Shown here piece by piece: positions 40,431 through 49,249 of a stretch of DNA of 64,000 bases (positions within the stretch are counted from its first letter, which is position 1; each line of letters starts with the position of its first letter). Under the pieces are notes generated by a model, which saw only the letters and a program-made list of their open reading frames with translations, had not been told where the DNA came from and made no database searches. Position numbers and translations under genes: made by a program. The stretch is from the NCBI GenBank assembly GCA_905235625.1, contig CAJOLX010000002.1, forward strand, positions 1 through 64,000. The letters run 5' to 3'. The DNA comes from an uncultured Clostridia bacterium. GTDB taxonomy: Bacteria; Bacillota; Clostridia; Oscillospirales; Acutalibacteraceae.

Positions 40431-42071
40431 TTGCTGATAACCGAACTGCTTGAAAGAAACGCAAAGCTTTACAGAGACGAAGTTGCGCTCGTAGAAATCA
40501 ATCCGTCGGATAAAAGAGACAGAGCGTCAACCTGGAGAGAGGCTTCTCTCGTTGAGATAGCGAGCCCCGACACCCCTTACCGCAGAGAAACTACCTGGGG
40601 AAAATTCAACGAAGATTCCAACAGAATAGCTAATTTGCTGCTCTCAAGAGGCGTTAAAAGAGAAACGAAGGTCGGCATATTGCTGATGAACTGCATAGAG
40701 TGGCTGCCCGTATATTTCGGAGTGCTCAAAGCAGGCTGCATCGCCGTTCCGTTTAATTACAGATATACTTCCGAAGAAATCAACTACTGCCTTGACCTTG
40801 CGGATTGCGAAATACTTATTTTCGGGCCCGATTTCATTACGAGAATTGACAAAATAATCAATGATTTGCCCGAGAAATGCAAAACGCTCTTTTTCGTAGG
40901 CCCCGACACTCCGGCTTACGCCGAAAACTGCTGGGCGCTCAAAAATTATTGCTCATCCGTAACTCCTCCCGTAGCTATAGACGAGCACGATTACGCCGCG
41001 ATTTATTTTTCATCCGGCACAACGGGCTTTCCGAAGGCTATTCTGCACGACCACAAGGCTCTGTATTGCTCCTGCCTTACCGAGCAAAATCATCACAAGC
41101 AGCAGCATGACGATATATTCCTGTGCATTCCTCCTCTTTATCACACCGGCGCGAAAATGCACTGGTTCGGTTCTCTTCTTTCCGGCAGCAAAGCCGTTTT
41201 ATTAAGAGGCGTTAAGCCCGAATGGATTTTGCGCACGGTAACGGAAGAAAAATGCACCATCGTCTGGCTGCTCGTCCCCTGGGCTCAGGATATACTCGAC
41301 TGCATTGAAAGCGGCAAAATAAATCTTGACGAGCATCTCGTTGAGCAGTGGAGGCTTATGCACATCGGCGCTCAGCCCGTTCCGCCTTCACTCGTTAACA
41401 GATGGCAAAAATACTTCCCCGGTCAGGAATATGACACCAACTACGGTCTGAGCGAATCTTTAGGGCCGGGCTGTGTTCATCTCGGAATCGGCAACACCGA
41501 TAAGGTCGGCGCAATCGGTATTCCCGGCTATCTGTGGAGCGCCAAAATAGTTAACGAAAACGACGAAGAAGTTAAAGTGGGCGAAGTCGGTGAGCTTTGC
41601 GTTAAAGGCCCGGGCGTTATGAAATGCTATTATAAAAACCCCGAAGCTACCGCGGAAGTGCTCAAGGGCGAATGGCTCTACACCGGCGATATGGCTGAAA
41701 TTGACGAAGACGGCTTCATCACTCTCGTTGACCGCAAGAAAGACGTTGTCATATCCGGCGGCGAAAACATTTATCCCGTTCAGATCGAAGCTTTTCTCAG
41801 AAAGCACGATAAAATCAAAGACGTTGCGGTTATAGGTCTGCCCGACGCAAGGCTCGGCGAAATTGCAGCCGCTATAATCGAAATAAAAGAAGGTTTTACC
41901 TGCACGGAAGAAGAAATAAACGAATTCTGCTCTGACCTTCCCAAATACAAGAGACCCCGCAAAATCATTTTCGCAGACGTTCCGAGAAACGCAACGGGAA
42001 AAATCGAAAAGCCAAAGCTTCGTGAGATTTACTGCAACGGCAGGCTCGTTGAAGCTCAGATAAAAAGCTGA
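40431..42071 (+). CDS. Acyl-CoA synthetase (AMP-forming)
   Basis: ANL-superfamily ligase of 546 residues. It has the P-loop IYFSSGTTGFPKAILHDHKAL (YxSGTTGxPK), the NYGLSESLGPG A5 region, LYTGDMAEIDEDGFITLVDRKKDVVISGGENIYPVQIE (A7-A8 hinge), and the adenylation Lys in GKIEKPKLRE. It begins at TTG 40431 with AGGAGG at 40416-40421, nine bases upstream. An unusual insertion near the start (NPSDKRDRASTWREASLVEIASPDTPYRRETTW) precedes the usual start of the fold. As first gene of the iorAB operon it probably activates or releases aryl or branched acids; the direction in vivo is unknown. Confidence 0.88.
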   Translation: MLITELLERNAKLYRDEVALVEINPSDKRDRASTWREASLVEIASPDTPYRRETTWGKFNEDSNRIANLLLSRGVKRETKVGILLMNCIEWLPVYFGVLKAGCIAVPFNYRYTSEEINYCLDLADCEILIFGPDFITRIDKIINDLPEKCKTLFFVGPDTPAYAENCWALKNYCSSVTPPVAIDEHDYAAIYFSSGTTGFPKAILHDHKALYCSCLTEQNHHKQQHDDIFLCIPPLYHTGAKMHWFGSLLSGSKAVLLRGVKPEWILRTVTEEKCTIVWLLVPWAQDILDCIESGKINLDEHLVEQWRLMHIGAQPVPPSLVNRWQKYFPGQEYDTNYGLSESLGPGCVHLGIGNTDKVGAIGIPGYLWSAKIVNENDEEVKVGEVGELCVKGPGVMKCYYKNPEATAEVLKGEWLYTGDMAEIDEDGFITLVDRKKDVVISGGENIYPVQIEAFLRKHDKIKDVAVIGLPDARLGEIAAAIIEIKEGFTCTEEEINEFCSDLPKYKRPRKIIFADVPRNATGKIEKPKLREIYCNGRLVEAQIKS

Positions 42072-42089
42072 TAAGGATAGTGAAGCCCT

Positions 42090-43817
42090 ATGAAAAAATT
42101 GATGTTAGGAAACGAAGCGTTCGCAAGAGGCTTGTATGAAGCCGGCTGCTCCTTCGTTTCGTCTTACCCCGGCACTCCTTCAACGGAAATTACAGAATAC
42201 GCCGCAAAATATCCCGAAATATATGCGGAATGGGCGCCTAATGAAAAGGTAGCCATGGAAAGCGCTTTCGGCGCATCTCTTTCGGGCAAAAGAAGCTTTT
42301 GCGGAATGAAGCACGTCGGCTTGAACGTTGCCGCAGACCCTCTTTTCACAATAGCTTACACAGGCGTTAACGCCGGCATGGTTATAGCCGTTGCGGACGA
42401 CGCCGGAATGCACTCCTCTCAGAATGAGCAGGACAGCAGAAACTACGCGAGAGCGGCAAAAATTCCCATGCTCGAGCCTTCGGATTCATCCGAAACCCTC
42501 AAATTCGTTAAAGCGGCTTATGACCTTTCCGAAAAATTCGACACTCCCGTTATAGTTAAAATGTGCACGAGAGTTGCTCATTCGCAGAGCGTTATCGAAA
42601 CCTCCGACAGAGAGGATATTCCCGATAAGCCTTACGAAAAAACTCCATCAAAATACATAATGATGCCCTCAAACGCCAAAGGCAGGCATCCCGTTGTTGA
42701 GCAGAGGCTCAAAGACCTGGCGGAGTTTGCCGAAACGAGCGATTTCAATAAGATTGAAGAAGGCTCCGACAAGAGCATCGGCATTATAACCGCTTCCACC
42801 TCTTATGAGTATGTTAAAGAGGTTTGCGGCGACACTTACCCCGTTTTGAAGCTCGGTATGACCTATCCCATGCCCGAAAAGCTCATTAAGGATTTTGCGG
42901 CTTCGGTTGACAAGGTCATAGTTATCGAAGAGCTTGACCCCTTCATTGAAACCTTCTGCAGAAATATCGGCATTGACGTTACCGGCAAAGATAAGTTCAC
43001 CGGTATAGGCGAATTCAGCCAGAGATATATCGCGGAGCAGCTCGGCAAAGAACTGCCGCAATATAAATCTATCGACGAAAATATACCCAACAGACCTCCC
43101 GTTATGTGCGCGGGCTGCCCACACAGAGGCCTTTTCTACACTCTCAAGAAGAATAAGGTAAACGTTTTGGGTGACATCGGCTGCTACACTCTCGGCGCCG
43201 TTCCTCCCCTTGCCGCGCTTGACACCACCATTTGCATGGGCGCTTCAATATCGGGCCTTCACGGATTTAACAAGCTTTCGGAAGAAAACAGCAAAAAGTC
43301 CGTTGCCGTTATCGGCGATTCGACCTTTATGCATTCCGGTATAACCGGCCTCGTTAACATCGCTTATAACGAATCAAATTCTACCGTAATTATTCTCGAT
43401 AACTCCATTACGGGCATGACGGGTCATCAGCAGAACCCCACGACCGGATATAACCTCAAGGGCGACCCCTGCACTAAAATTGACCTTGAAGCTCTTTGCA
43501 AATCCATAGGCATTAACAGAGTTGTCGTGGTTGACCCCTACGACTTAAAGGCTTGCGACAAAGCTCTCAAAGAGGAGCTTGCCGCAGATGAGCCCTCGGT
43601 CATAATTTCAAGGCGTCCCTGCGCCCTTCTCAAATACGTTAAGCATAACGGCCCGATTTCGTGCGACGAGGGCAAGTGCATCGGCTGCAAATCCTGCATG
43701 AGAGTTGGATGCCCCGCCATAAGCATTGCAAACGGCAAAGCCGTTATTGACAACACCCTGTGCACGGGCTGCGGAGTTTGCTCTCAGCTTTGCCCCGCAG
43801 GCGCATTAGGCGAATAA
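42090..43817 (+). CDS. iorA: Indolepyruvate:ferredoxin oxidoreductase, alpha subunit
   Basis: TPP- and Fe-S-dependent enzyme subunit of 575 residues that oxidatively decarboxylates aryl-2-oxo acids from Trp, Phe and Tyr to aryl-acyl-CoA and reduces ferredoxin. The N-terminal pyrimidine-binding part shows FVSSYPGTPSTEITEYAAKY; the TPP-pyrophosphate domain shows MCAGCPHRGLFYTL, GDIGCYTLGAVPPLAALDTTICMGASISG and GDSTFMHSGITGLVNIAYN. The C-terminal 2x[4Fe-4S] domain is CIGCKSCMRVGCP and CTGCGVCSQLCP. Length matches the family. The beta subunit follows 13 bases later. Confidence 0.96.
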   Translation: MKKLMLGNEAFARGLYEAGCSFVSSYPGTPSTEITEYAAKYPEIYAEWAPNEKVAMESAFGASLSGKRSFCGMKHVGLNVAADPLFTIAYTGVNAGMVIAVADDAGMHSSQNEQDSRNYARAAKIPMLEPSDSSETLKFVKAAYDLSEKFDTPVIVKMCTRVAHSQSVIETSDREDIPDKPYEKTPSKYIMMPSNAKGRHPVVEQRLKDLAEFAETSDFNKIEEGSDKSIGIITASTSYEYVKEVCGDTYPVLKLGMTYPMPEKLIKDFAASVDKVIVIEELDPFIETFCRNIGIDVTGKDKFTGIGEFSQRYIAEQLGKELPQYKSIDENIPNRPPVMCAGCPHRGLFYTLKKNKVNVLGDIGCYTLGAVPPLAALDTTICMGASISGLHGFNKLSEENSKKSVAVIGDSTFMHSGITGLVNIAYNESNSTVIILDNSITGMTGHQQNPTTGYNLKGDPCTKIDLEALCKSIGINRVVVVDPYDLKACDKALKEELAADEPSVIISRRPCALLKYVKHNGPISCDEGKCIGCKSCMRVGCPAISIANGKAVIDNTLCTGCGVCSQLCPAGALGE

Positions 43818-43830
43818 GGAGGGAATTAAG

Positions 43831-44415
43831 TTGAAAACCGTAAATATTATGATAGTCGGCGTCGGCGGCCAGGGCACTCTGCTTGCCAGCAAGCTGCTCG
43901 GCAAAATTCTGCTCACAAAAGGATATGACGTAAAGGTCAGCGAGGTTCACGGAATGAGCCAGAGAGGCGGCAGCGTTGTAACCTACGTTCGCTACGGCGA
44001 CAAGGTTTACTCCCCCATTATTGACAAGGGCGAGGCGGATATAATTCTTTCCTTCGAAATGCTCGAAGCGGCAAGATGGGTTGAATATCTCAAAGAAGAC
44101 GGCATAATAATCACCAACACTCAGCAGACAAACCCCATGCCCGTTATCACCGGAGCGGCGGTTTACCCCGAAAAGCTTGATGAAAAGATAAAGGCTGCGG
44201 GAGTTAAGGCGGATTGCTTTGACGCTCTTTCACTTGCGGAGCAGGCAGGCTCTTCAAAAGCGGTCAACATAGTGCTGCTCGGCAGGCTCTCAAATTATTT
44301 TGATTTCACGGAAGGAGAATGGATAGAGGCTATTGAATCCTCCGTTCCCGAAAAGTTCCTTGAAATAAACAAAAAAGCGTTTTATCTCGGCAGAAATTTT
44401 AAAGGCGAAGATTAA
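43831..44415 (+). CDS. iorB: Indolepyruvate:ferredoxin oxidoreductase, beta subunit
   Basis: Gamma-type (POR_gamma) subunit of 194 residues. The GVGGQGTLLASKLLGKIL motif and the VHGMSQRGGSVVTYVRYGDKVYSP block are diagnostic of IorB. It begins at TTG 43831 with GGAGGG upstream. It completes the IorAB heterodimer encoded by the preceding gene. Confidence 0.95.
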   Translation: MKTVNIMIVGVGGQGTLLASKLLGKILLTKGYDVKVSEVHGMSQRGGSVVTYVRYGDKVYSPIIDKGEADIILSFEMLEAARWVEYLKEDGIIITNTQQTNPMPVITGAAVYPEKLDEKIKAAGVKADCFDALSLAEQAGSSKAVNIVLLGRLSNYFDFTEGEWIEAIESSVPEKFLEINKKAFYLGRNFKGED

Positions 44416-44451
44416 TTTGACAAAATAAAGATGAAAAGGAGTAATGCAACT

Positions 44452-45750
44452 ATGGAAAATTATTTCCAGCCCGAATTCGAAACCATGCCTTTGGAAAAAA
44501 TCAAAGAGCTTCAGAATGAAAAGTTTATGAAGCAGATGCAGCACGTTTGGAACGATTGCCCCGATTACAGAAGAAAAATGGAGCAAAGCGGTGTTTCAAT
44601 CGACGACATAAAGAGCATTGACGATATTTCAAAGCTTCCGTTCCTGAGCAAGGATGACTTAAGAGAAGGCTATCCTTACGCAATGCTTGCAAAGCCTCTT
44701 TCCGAATGCGTGAGAATTCAGTCCACTTCGGGCACAACCGGCAAAAGAGTTATCGCTTATTACACCATGCACGACATCGACCTTTGGGAAGAATGCTGCG
44801 CGAGAGCTCTTGCAGCCGCAGGCGCAACTAATGAAGACGTTGTTCACGTTTCTTACGGCTACGGTCTTTTCACCGGAGGTCCCGGTCTTAACGGCGGCTC
44901 TCATAAGCTCGGCTCTCTCACTCTGCCCATGAGCTCGGGCAACACCGACAGACAGCTTCAGTTTATGACCGACCTCGGCTCAACCGTACTTTGCTGCACT
45001 CCTTCTTACGCCGCATATCTCGGCGAAACCATAGCCGAAAAAGGCATTAAAGACCAAATCAAGCTCAAAGCCGGACTTTTCGGCGCCGAAGCCTGGAGCG
45101 AAGAGATGAGAAGAGACATTGAAAAAGCTCTCGGCATCAAAGCTTACGATATTTACGGCCTTACCGAAATCAGCGGCCCCGGCGTTTCGTTTGAATGCTC
45201 GGAGCAGACCGGTATGCACATTAACGAAGACCACTTCTATGCCGAAATCATAGACCCCGACACCGGCGAAGTGCTTCCCGAAGGCGAGCAGGGCGAGCTC
45301 GTATTCACCTGCCTCGATAAAGAAGCTTTCCCCGTTATCAGATACAGAACCAAAGATATCTGCGTGCTTACCAGAAAGCAGTGCTCCTGCGGCAGAACCT
45401 TCATCAAGATGGTTAAGCCCAGAGGCAGAAGCGACGATATGCTCATTATCAAGGGCGTTAACGTATTCCCCTCTCAGATAGAAGCCGTTCTTCTTGAGCA
45501 GGGCTATCAGGCAAACTATCAGATCATAGTTGACAGAGTAAACAATTCCGACACTCTCGAAGTTCAGGTTGAAATGACCAACGAAAACTTCTCCGACGAC
45601 CTCGGCAAAGTTAACGAAATGGAAAAAGAACTTGTTGCGGCTCTCAAATCCATGCTCGGCATTTACGCAAAGGTTCGCCTTGTTGCTCCCAAGTCAATCA
45701 CGAGAAGCGAAGGCAAGGCCGTAAGAGTTATCGACAACAGAAAGATATAA
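44452..45750 (+). CDS. paaK: Phenylacetate-CoA ligase family protein
   Basis: ANL ligase of 432 residues, PaaK type. Motifs: LPFLSKDDLREGYPYAMLA, IQSTSGTTGKRVIAYYT (P-loop), SYGYGLFTGGPGLNGGSHKLGSLTLPMSSGNT, YGLTEISGPGVSFECSEQTGMHINEDHFYAEIIDP, and the C-terminal RGRSDDMLIIKGVNVFPSQIE. It joins phenylacetate, indoleacetate or a relative to CoA, or in reverse makes ATP and free acid from the IorAB product. I chose ATG 44452 with AAGGAG (44436-44441) ten bases upstream over the in-frame ATG at 44431, which precedes that site. Confidence 0.94.
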   Translation: MENYFQPEFETMPLEKIKELQNEKFMKQMQHVWNDCPDYRRKMEQSGVSIDDIKSIDDISKLPFLSKDDLREGYPYAMLAKPLSECVRIQSTSGTTGKRVIAYYTMHDIDLWEECCARALAAAGATNEDVVHVSYGYGLFTGGPGLNGGSHKLGSLTLPMSSGNTDRQLQFMTDLGSTVLCCTPSYAAYLGETIAEKGIKDQIKLKAGLFGAEAWSEEMRRDIEKALGIKAYDIYGLTEISGPGVSFECSEQTGMHINEDHFYAEIIDPDTGEVLPEGEQGELVFTCLDKEAFPVIRYRTKDICVLTRKQCSCGRTFIKMVKPRGRSDDMLIIKGVNVFPSQIEAVLLEQGYQANYQIIVDRVNNSDTLEVQVEMTNENFSDDLGKVNEMEKELVAALKSMLGIYAKVRLVAPKSITRSEGKAVRVIDNRKI

Positions 45751-45763
45751 GGAGGAAAGCAAA

Positions 45764-46150
45764 ATGACAGTAAAGCAAATCTCCGTTTTCCTTGAAAACA
45801 GATCCGGTCAGCTAAAAGAAATCACCGACCTTCTCGCTAAAAAGTCCGTTAACCTCAAGGCAATCAGCATTGCCGAGTCAAACGACTACGGCATTATCCG
45901 CTTAATCGCCGATGACGTTGATTTCGCGAAGGACGCTCTTATTGACGAGGGTTTCGTTATTTCAGTAAATCCCGTTCAGCAGATTTCCGTGCCCAACGTT
46001 GCGGGCGGACTTAACTCTCTTCTTTCAAAAATCGCCGAAGCCGGCATAAACATTAAATATATGTATTCCATAGTTGCGGGCAAAGACGAAGACGCGCAGA
46101 TGATTTTTAAAGTTGACGAGCCCGAAAAGCTCGAAGAGCTCAATCTTTAA
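45764..46150 (+). CDS. Tandem ACT-domain protein
   Basis: Protein of 128 residues with two ACT-like units: VKQISVFLENRSGQLKEITDLLAKKSVNLKAISIAESNDYGIIRLIADD and ISVPNVAGGLNSLLSKIAEAGINIKYMYSIVAGKDEDAQMIFKVDE. ACT domains bind amino acids. Such small tandem-ACT genes commonly lie downstream of paaK-type ligases in Clostridia and Desulfo-bacteria and may sense or control aromatic amino acid flux, but this is unproven. It is 13 bases after paaK and ends the operon. Confidence 0.88.
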   Translation: MTVKQISVFLENRSGQLKEITDLLAKKSVNLKAISIAESNDYGIIRLIADDVDFAKDALIDEGFVISVNPVQQISVPNVAGGLNSLLSKIAEAGINIKYMYSIVAGKDEDAQMIFKVDEPEKLEELNL

Positions 46151-46157
46151 TCTTTAA

Positions 46158-46195
46158 AATACGGGGGCGATAATTTTCGCTCCCGTATTGGCTTT
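46158..46195 (+). terminator. Terminator of the aryl-acid operon
   Basis: About 13-bp stem, AATACGGG-GGCGA pairing with TCGCT-CCCGTATT, six-base loop. The T-run after it is short (GGCTTTAT). Confidence 0.65.
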
Positions 46196-46228
46196 ATAAA
46201 ATAAAATAAAGAAAATTCAAAAAAACAC

Positions 46229-46257
46229 TTGCAAAATTCTCAGCTATGTGATAATAT
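46229..46257 (+). promoter_or_regulatory. Promoter of tRNA-Thr
   Basis: TTGCAA (46229-46234), 17-base spacer, TAATAT (46252-46257) with extended TG. The 20 bases 46222-46241 are identical to the promoter upstream half of the aminotransferase gene (minus strand 62787-62768). Confidence 0.75.
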
Positions 46258-46279
46258 AATCGAGCGTTCAGAAAAACGT

Positions 46280-46355
<76 letters not shown>

Positions 46356-46387
46356 AACCCCCGTGAGGTAATCTCTCGGGGGTTTTA
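46356..46387 (+). terminator. Terminator of tRNA-Thr
   Basis: Ten-bp arms 46358-46367 and 46373-46382 (CCCCCGTGAG / CTCTCGGGGG with one mismatch) followed by TTTT. Confidence 0.85.
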
Positions 46388-46428
46388 ATCATATTATGGC
46401 GAATTTATTTTGATTTGAGGAATAAGCC

Positions 46429-47106
46429 TTGAAAGTGATAGCAACCGTTAAAAACGATTACGGCTCAAAATTCGGCGTGCCGCGGCAGGCGTCGCTCTCG
46501 TCAAAAAACGAAAGCCTAATCGTATTTGAAAAAGAATATTCCGTAAACGAAGCCGTAAGAGGGCTCGAAGAATTCGGCAGGATATGGGTAATATGGGAGT
46601 TTTCCGAAAACAAAGATAAAGAATGGACTCCGACCGTTAGGCCCCCGAAGCTCGGCGGCAACAAAAGAATAGGCGTTTTCGCTACCCGCTCCCCTTTCAG
46701 GCCCAATCCCATAGGGCTCTCCTGCGTTGAGCTTGTCGGAATTGAAAAATCAGACGGCAAAATCGCTCTCAGAGTAAAAGGCGCCGATATGATTGACGGC
46801 ACGCCCGTTTATGATATAAAGCCTTATATTCCTTATGCCGACTCTTTCCCCGACTCCCCTTCGTCTTTTGCCGTTGACGGAGAAAACGAAAGCAAAAAGC
46901 TTGACATTATAATAGATTCCGCCGCCGATACAACTGCTTTAAGCAAAGATAAGCTTGAAGCGCTAATAGAAACGCTTTCTTTTGACCCGAGGCCCGGTTA
47001 TTCCGACGACGAAAATAAAATCTTCGCCATGACATACGCAGGCTGTAACGTTAAATTTAAAGTGAAAGACAAAACGCTTGTAATATTAAAAATTGAAAAA
47101 GAATAA
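46429..47106 (+). CDS. trmO: tRNA methyltransferase TrmO (TsaA/YaeB family)
   Basis: Protein of 225 residues that in characterised members N6-methylates t6A37 in tRNA-Thr using SAM. Signature: RIGVFATRSPFRPNPIGLSCVELVGIEKSDGKIALRVKGADMIDGTPVYDIKPYIPYADS. The C-terminal part (~150-225, RPGYSDDENKIFAMTYAGCNVKFKVKDKTLVILKIE) is the usual TrmO domain. It starts at TTG 46429 with GAGGA eight bases upstream. Lying directly behind a tRNA-Thr gene is notable because the known substrate of TrmO is tRNA-Thr(GGU). Confidence 0.9.
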   Translation: MKVIATVKNDYGSKFGVPRQASLSSKNESLIVFEKEYSVNEAVRGLEEFGRIWVIWEFSENKDKEWTPTVRPPKLGGNKRIGVFATRSPFRPNPIGLSCVELVGIEKSDGKIALRVKGADMIDGTPVYDIKPYIPYADSFPDSPSSFAVDGENESKKLDIIIDSAADTTALSKDKLEALIETLSFDPRPGYSDDENKIFAMTYAGCNVKFKVKDKTLVILKIEKE

Positions 47107-47110
47107 AATT

Positions 47111-47150
47111 CAGGGTGTGACATCAGCCGGATGCCGCACCCTGTTATTCT
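47111..47150. terminator. Bidirectional terminator between trmO and potD
   Basis: CAGGGTG (47111-47117) pairs with CACCCTG (47137-47143), with an inner CATC/GATG pairing. T-rich on the right and A-rich on the left. Confidence 0.75.
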
Positions 47151-48425
47151 TTATATATTCTCCCTGTATCTCTTCCTCGCAAATCTGAATATGATATATG
47201 CAAGGCAGATGAGAAGAAATACGCCTATGCAGATGCCGTATTTAGTGGCGTCGCCTGACAAATCCTCTTTAGTAGCTAAGGGGCTTGTATCGTCGCCGAA
47301 AAATACGTATCTGTAAGAGCCGTTTGACGGAATGTAATTTTTAACGTCGTCCCAGAGAGTGCTCATAAGAGCGAGAGTCTCGGGCGAAAGATTGCGGAAA
47401 ATCTGAGTTTTGAAAGCGCCCTCTTCGGGGTAAAGCAGCTCGTTCTGATAATATTCGTAATCTTCATTGGTATAAACCGCTTCGTTGGGGCTGCCGTAGC
47501 AGATATATTCCGCGTTAGCCTGCGCAACCTCGGGCTCGTTGAGGAAATTTAAGTAGAGCTCCGCGGCAAGCTTGTTTTTGGTCCCCTTTAAAATGCAGGC
47601 GCAGTCAAGGAAATAGTTAACGCCCTCTTTGGGGTAAACGAATTCGAGATCTTCGTTATTTTCCTTCATGGTGAGGAAATCGCCTACGTAGTAAGGGCCG
47701 AGAGCGGCTTCGCCAGACTCCATTTTAAGGAAGATTTCGTCGTTGACGTATCCCGGAGAAACGGTCTTTTGTTCCTTGAGCAAAGCGGCGGCGGTTCTCC
47801 ACGCCGTTTCGGACTCCATGTTGTAATCCATGCCGAGAAGGCTCTGAGCTATGGCGAAAGCGTCTCTCGGATTATCAAACATCAGAATGTCGTTGGTGTA
47901 GTTTTCGTCCCAAAGAGCCGCCCAGCTGTCCGGCTTTTCATAAACCATCTTTGAGTTATAGATAAGGCCCACGTAAGAAACCGTGTAAGGCACGGAATAT
48001 TCGTTTGTGGGGTCATAAGACAGGTTTCTGTATTTTTCGGGAATGTAAGAAAAATTCGGCACGTTTGAAAAATCTATTTTTTCAAGCAGACCTTCGCTTA
48101 TCATTCTTTCAATCATATAGTCCGACGGGAAAACAACGTCGTATGAAACTCCGCCGCTTTTTAGCTTTGAATACATCGTTTCGTTGTTATCAAAAGTGTC
48201 GTAAACAACCTGTATGCCGTATTTTTCGGTAAAAGCCGCGTTAACGTCAAGCGTATCGTCTTCGCCGTCCGAAATATATTCGCCCCAGTTGTAAACGTAA
48301 AGCTTCGTGCCTCTGAGAGCTTCTATATCGGATTTCTTTGCAAGCGCGGACGCCGAAACGGAAGAAAACGAAAACGTGAGCGCAGTTATCAAAAGAGCGA
48401 AAAACGCGGATAAAAATTTTTTCAT
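47151..48425 (-). CDS. potD: Polyamine ABC transporter substrate-binding protein, membrane-anchored
   Basis: Protein of 424 residues. An N-terminal signal peptide (MKKFLSAFFALLITALTFSFSSVSASA) lacks a lipobox cysteine. The type II periplasmic-binding fold follows: LYVYNWGEYIS, VVYDTFDNNETMYSKLKSGGVSYDVVFPSDYMIERM, typical of PotD/PotF binding spermidine or putrescine. The C-terminus carries a membrane helix (YGICIGVFLLICLAYIIFRFA) and a basic tail, so the protein is probably held by this anchor instead of a lipid. It is the last gene of potABCD, six bases after potC. Confidence 0.92.
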   Translation of the reverse strand: MKKFLSAFFALLITALTFSFSSVSASALAKKSDIEALRGTKLYVYNWGEYISDGEDDTLDVNAAFTEKYGIQVVYDTFDNNETMYSKLKSGGVSYDVVFPSDYMIERMISEGLLEKIDFSNVPNFSYIPEKYRNLSYDPTNEYSVPYTVSYVGLIYNSKMVYEKPDSWAALWDENYTNDILMFDNPRDAFAIAQSLLGMDYNMESETAWRTAAALLKEQKTVSPGYVNDEIFLKMESGEAALGPYYVGDFLTMKENNEDLEFVYPKEGVNYFLDCACILKGTKNKLAAELYLNFLNEPEVAQANAEYICYGSPNEAVYTNEDYEYYQNELLYPEEGAFKTQIFRNLSPETLALMSTLWDDVKNYIPSNGSYRYVFFGDDTSPLATKEDLSGDATKYGICIGVFLLICLAYIIFRFARKRYRENI

Positions 48426-48430
48426 TTATT

Positions 48431-49249
48431 TCACCTCCGTGCGGATTTGTCGGGGTTCGATTTTTCTTCGCTCTTTTCCTGAACGAGATTGTAAAGAATG
48501 AGCAAAATAAGAATACTGACGAATATGAGCGAAGCGAGAGCGTACATATCGGGCTTAACTCTCTTTTTGGTCATTGAATAAATCACTATCGGCAGGGTCT
48601 GGAAGCCGGGGCCGCCGGTAAAGTAGCTTATAATGAAATCGTCAAGTGAGAGCGTAAAAGCCATTATGAGCCCTGTGATAATCGCAGGCATAATGGAGGG
48701 CAAAACCACCTTGAAAAAGGCGTTTACGGGCTTGCAGCCGAGGTCCTGCGCGGCCTCTGATAAATTCTTATCGGTCTGCCTGAGCTTAGGCAAAACGGTG
48801 AGAATAACATAAGGCAGATTAAAGGTGATGTGAGCTATCAGCAGCGTGCCGAAGCCGAGAACGGAATCGGAATGAATAATTCTGCCGATAAATACGAAAA
48901 GCAGCATCATCGAAATACCGGTTACTATTTCGGGATTCATCATCGGGATATTGGTAACCGCCATTATTGACGACCTGAATGCGCTCTTTTTGTATTTTTC
49001 GAGCCCAACCGCAGCCGCCGTGCCGATAACAGTGGCAAGAACGGACGAAGTGACGGCAAGAATAATCGTGTTTCTGACCGACTTAAGCGTTGCGGAAGCG
49101 TGGATTAAGGATTTATACCACTGGAGCGAAAACCCCGAGAATACGACCGTGCTCGTTGAAGCGTTAAAGGAATAAACGATAAGCACGGCGATGGGCGCGT
49201 AAAGGAAAATAAAAACGAGAACGGTGTAAATCTTTGACAAAGCTTTCAT
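48431..49249 (-). CDS. potC: Polyamine ABC transporter permease PotC
   Basis: Permease of 272 residues with six hydrophobic helices. The EAA-type coupling loop is DLSEAAQDLGCKPVNAFFKVVLPSIMPAI. It pairs with PotB to form the channel. Its ATG overlaps the potB stop by four bases. The C-terminal tail is charged (VQEKSEEKSNPDKSARR). Confidence 0.95.
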   Translation of the reverse strand: MKALSKIYTVLVFIFLYAPIAVLIVYSFNASTSTVVFSGFSLQWYKSLIHASATLKSVRNTIILAVTSSVLATVIGTAAAVGLEKYKKSAFRSSIMAVTNIPMMNPEIVTGISMMLLFVFIGRIIHSDSVLGFGTLLIAHITFNLPYVILTVLPKLRQTDKNLSEAAQDLGCKPVNAFFKVVLPSIMPAIITGLIMAFTLSLDDFIISYFTGGPGFQTLPIVIYSMTKKRVKPDMYALASLIFVSILILLILYNLVQEKSEEKSNPDKSARR

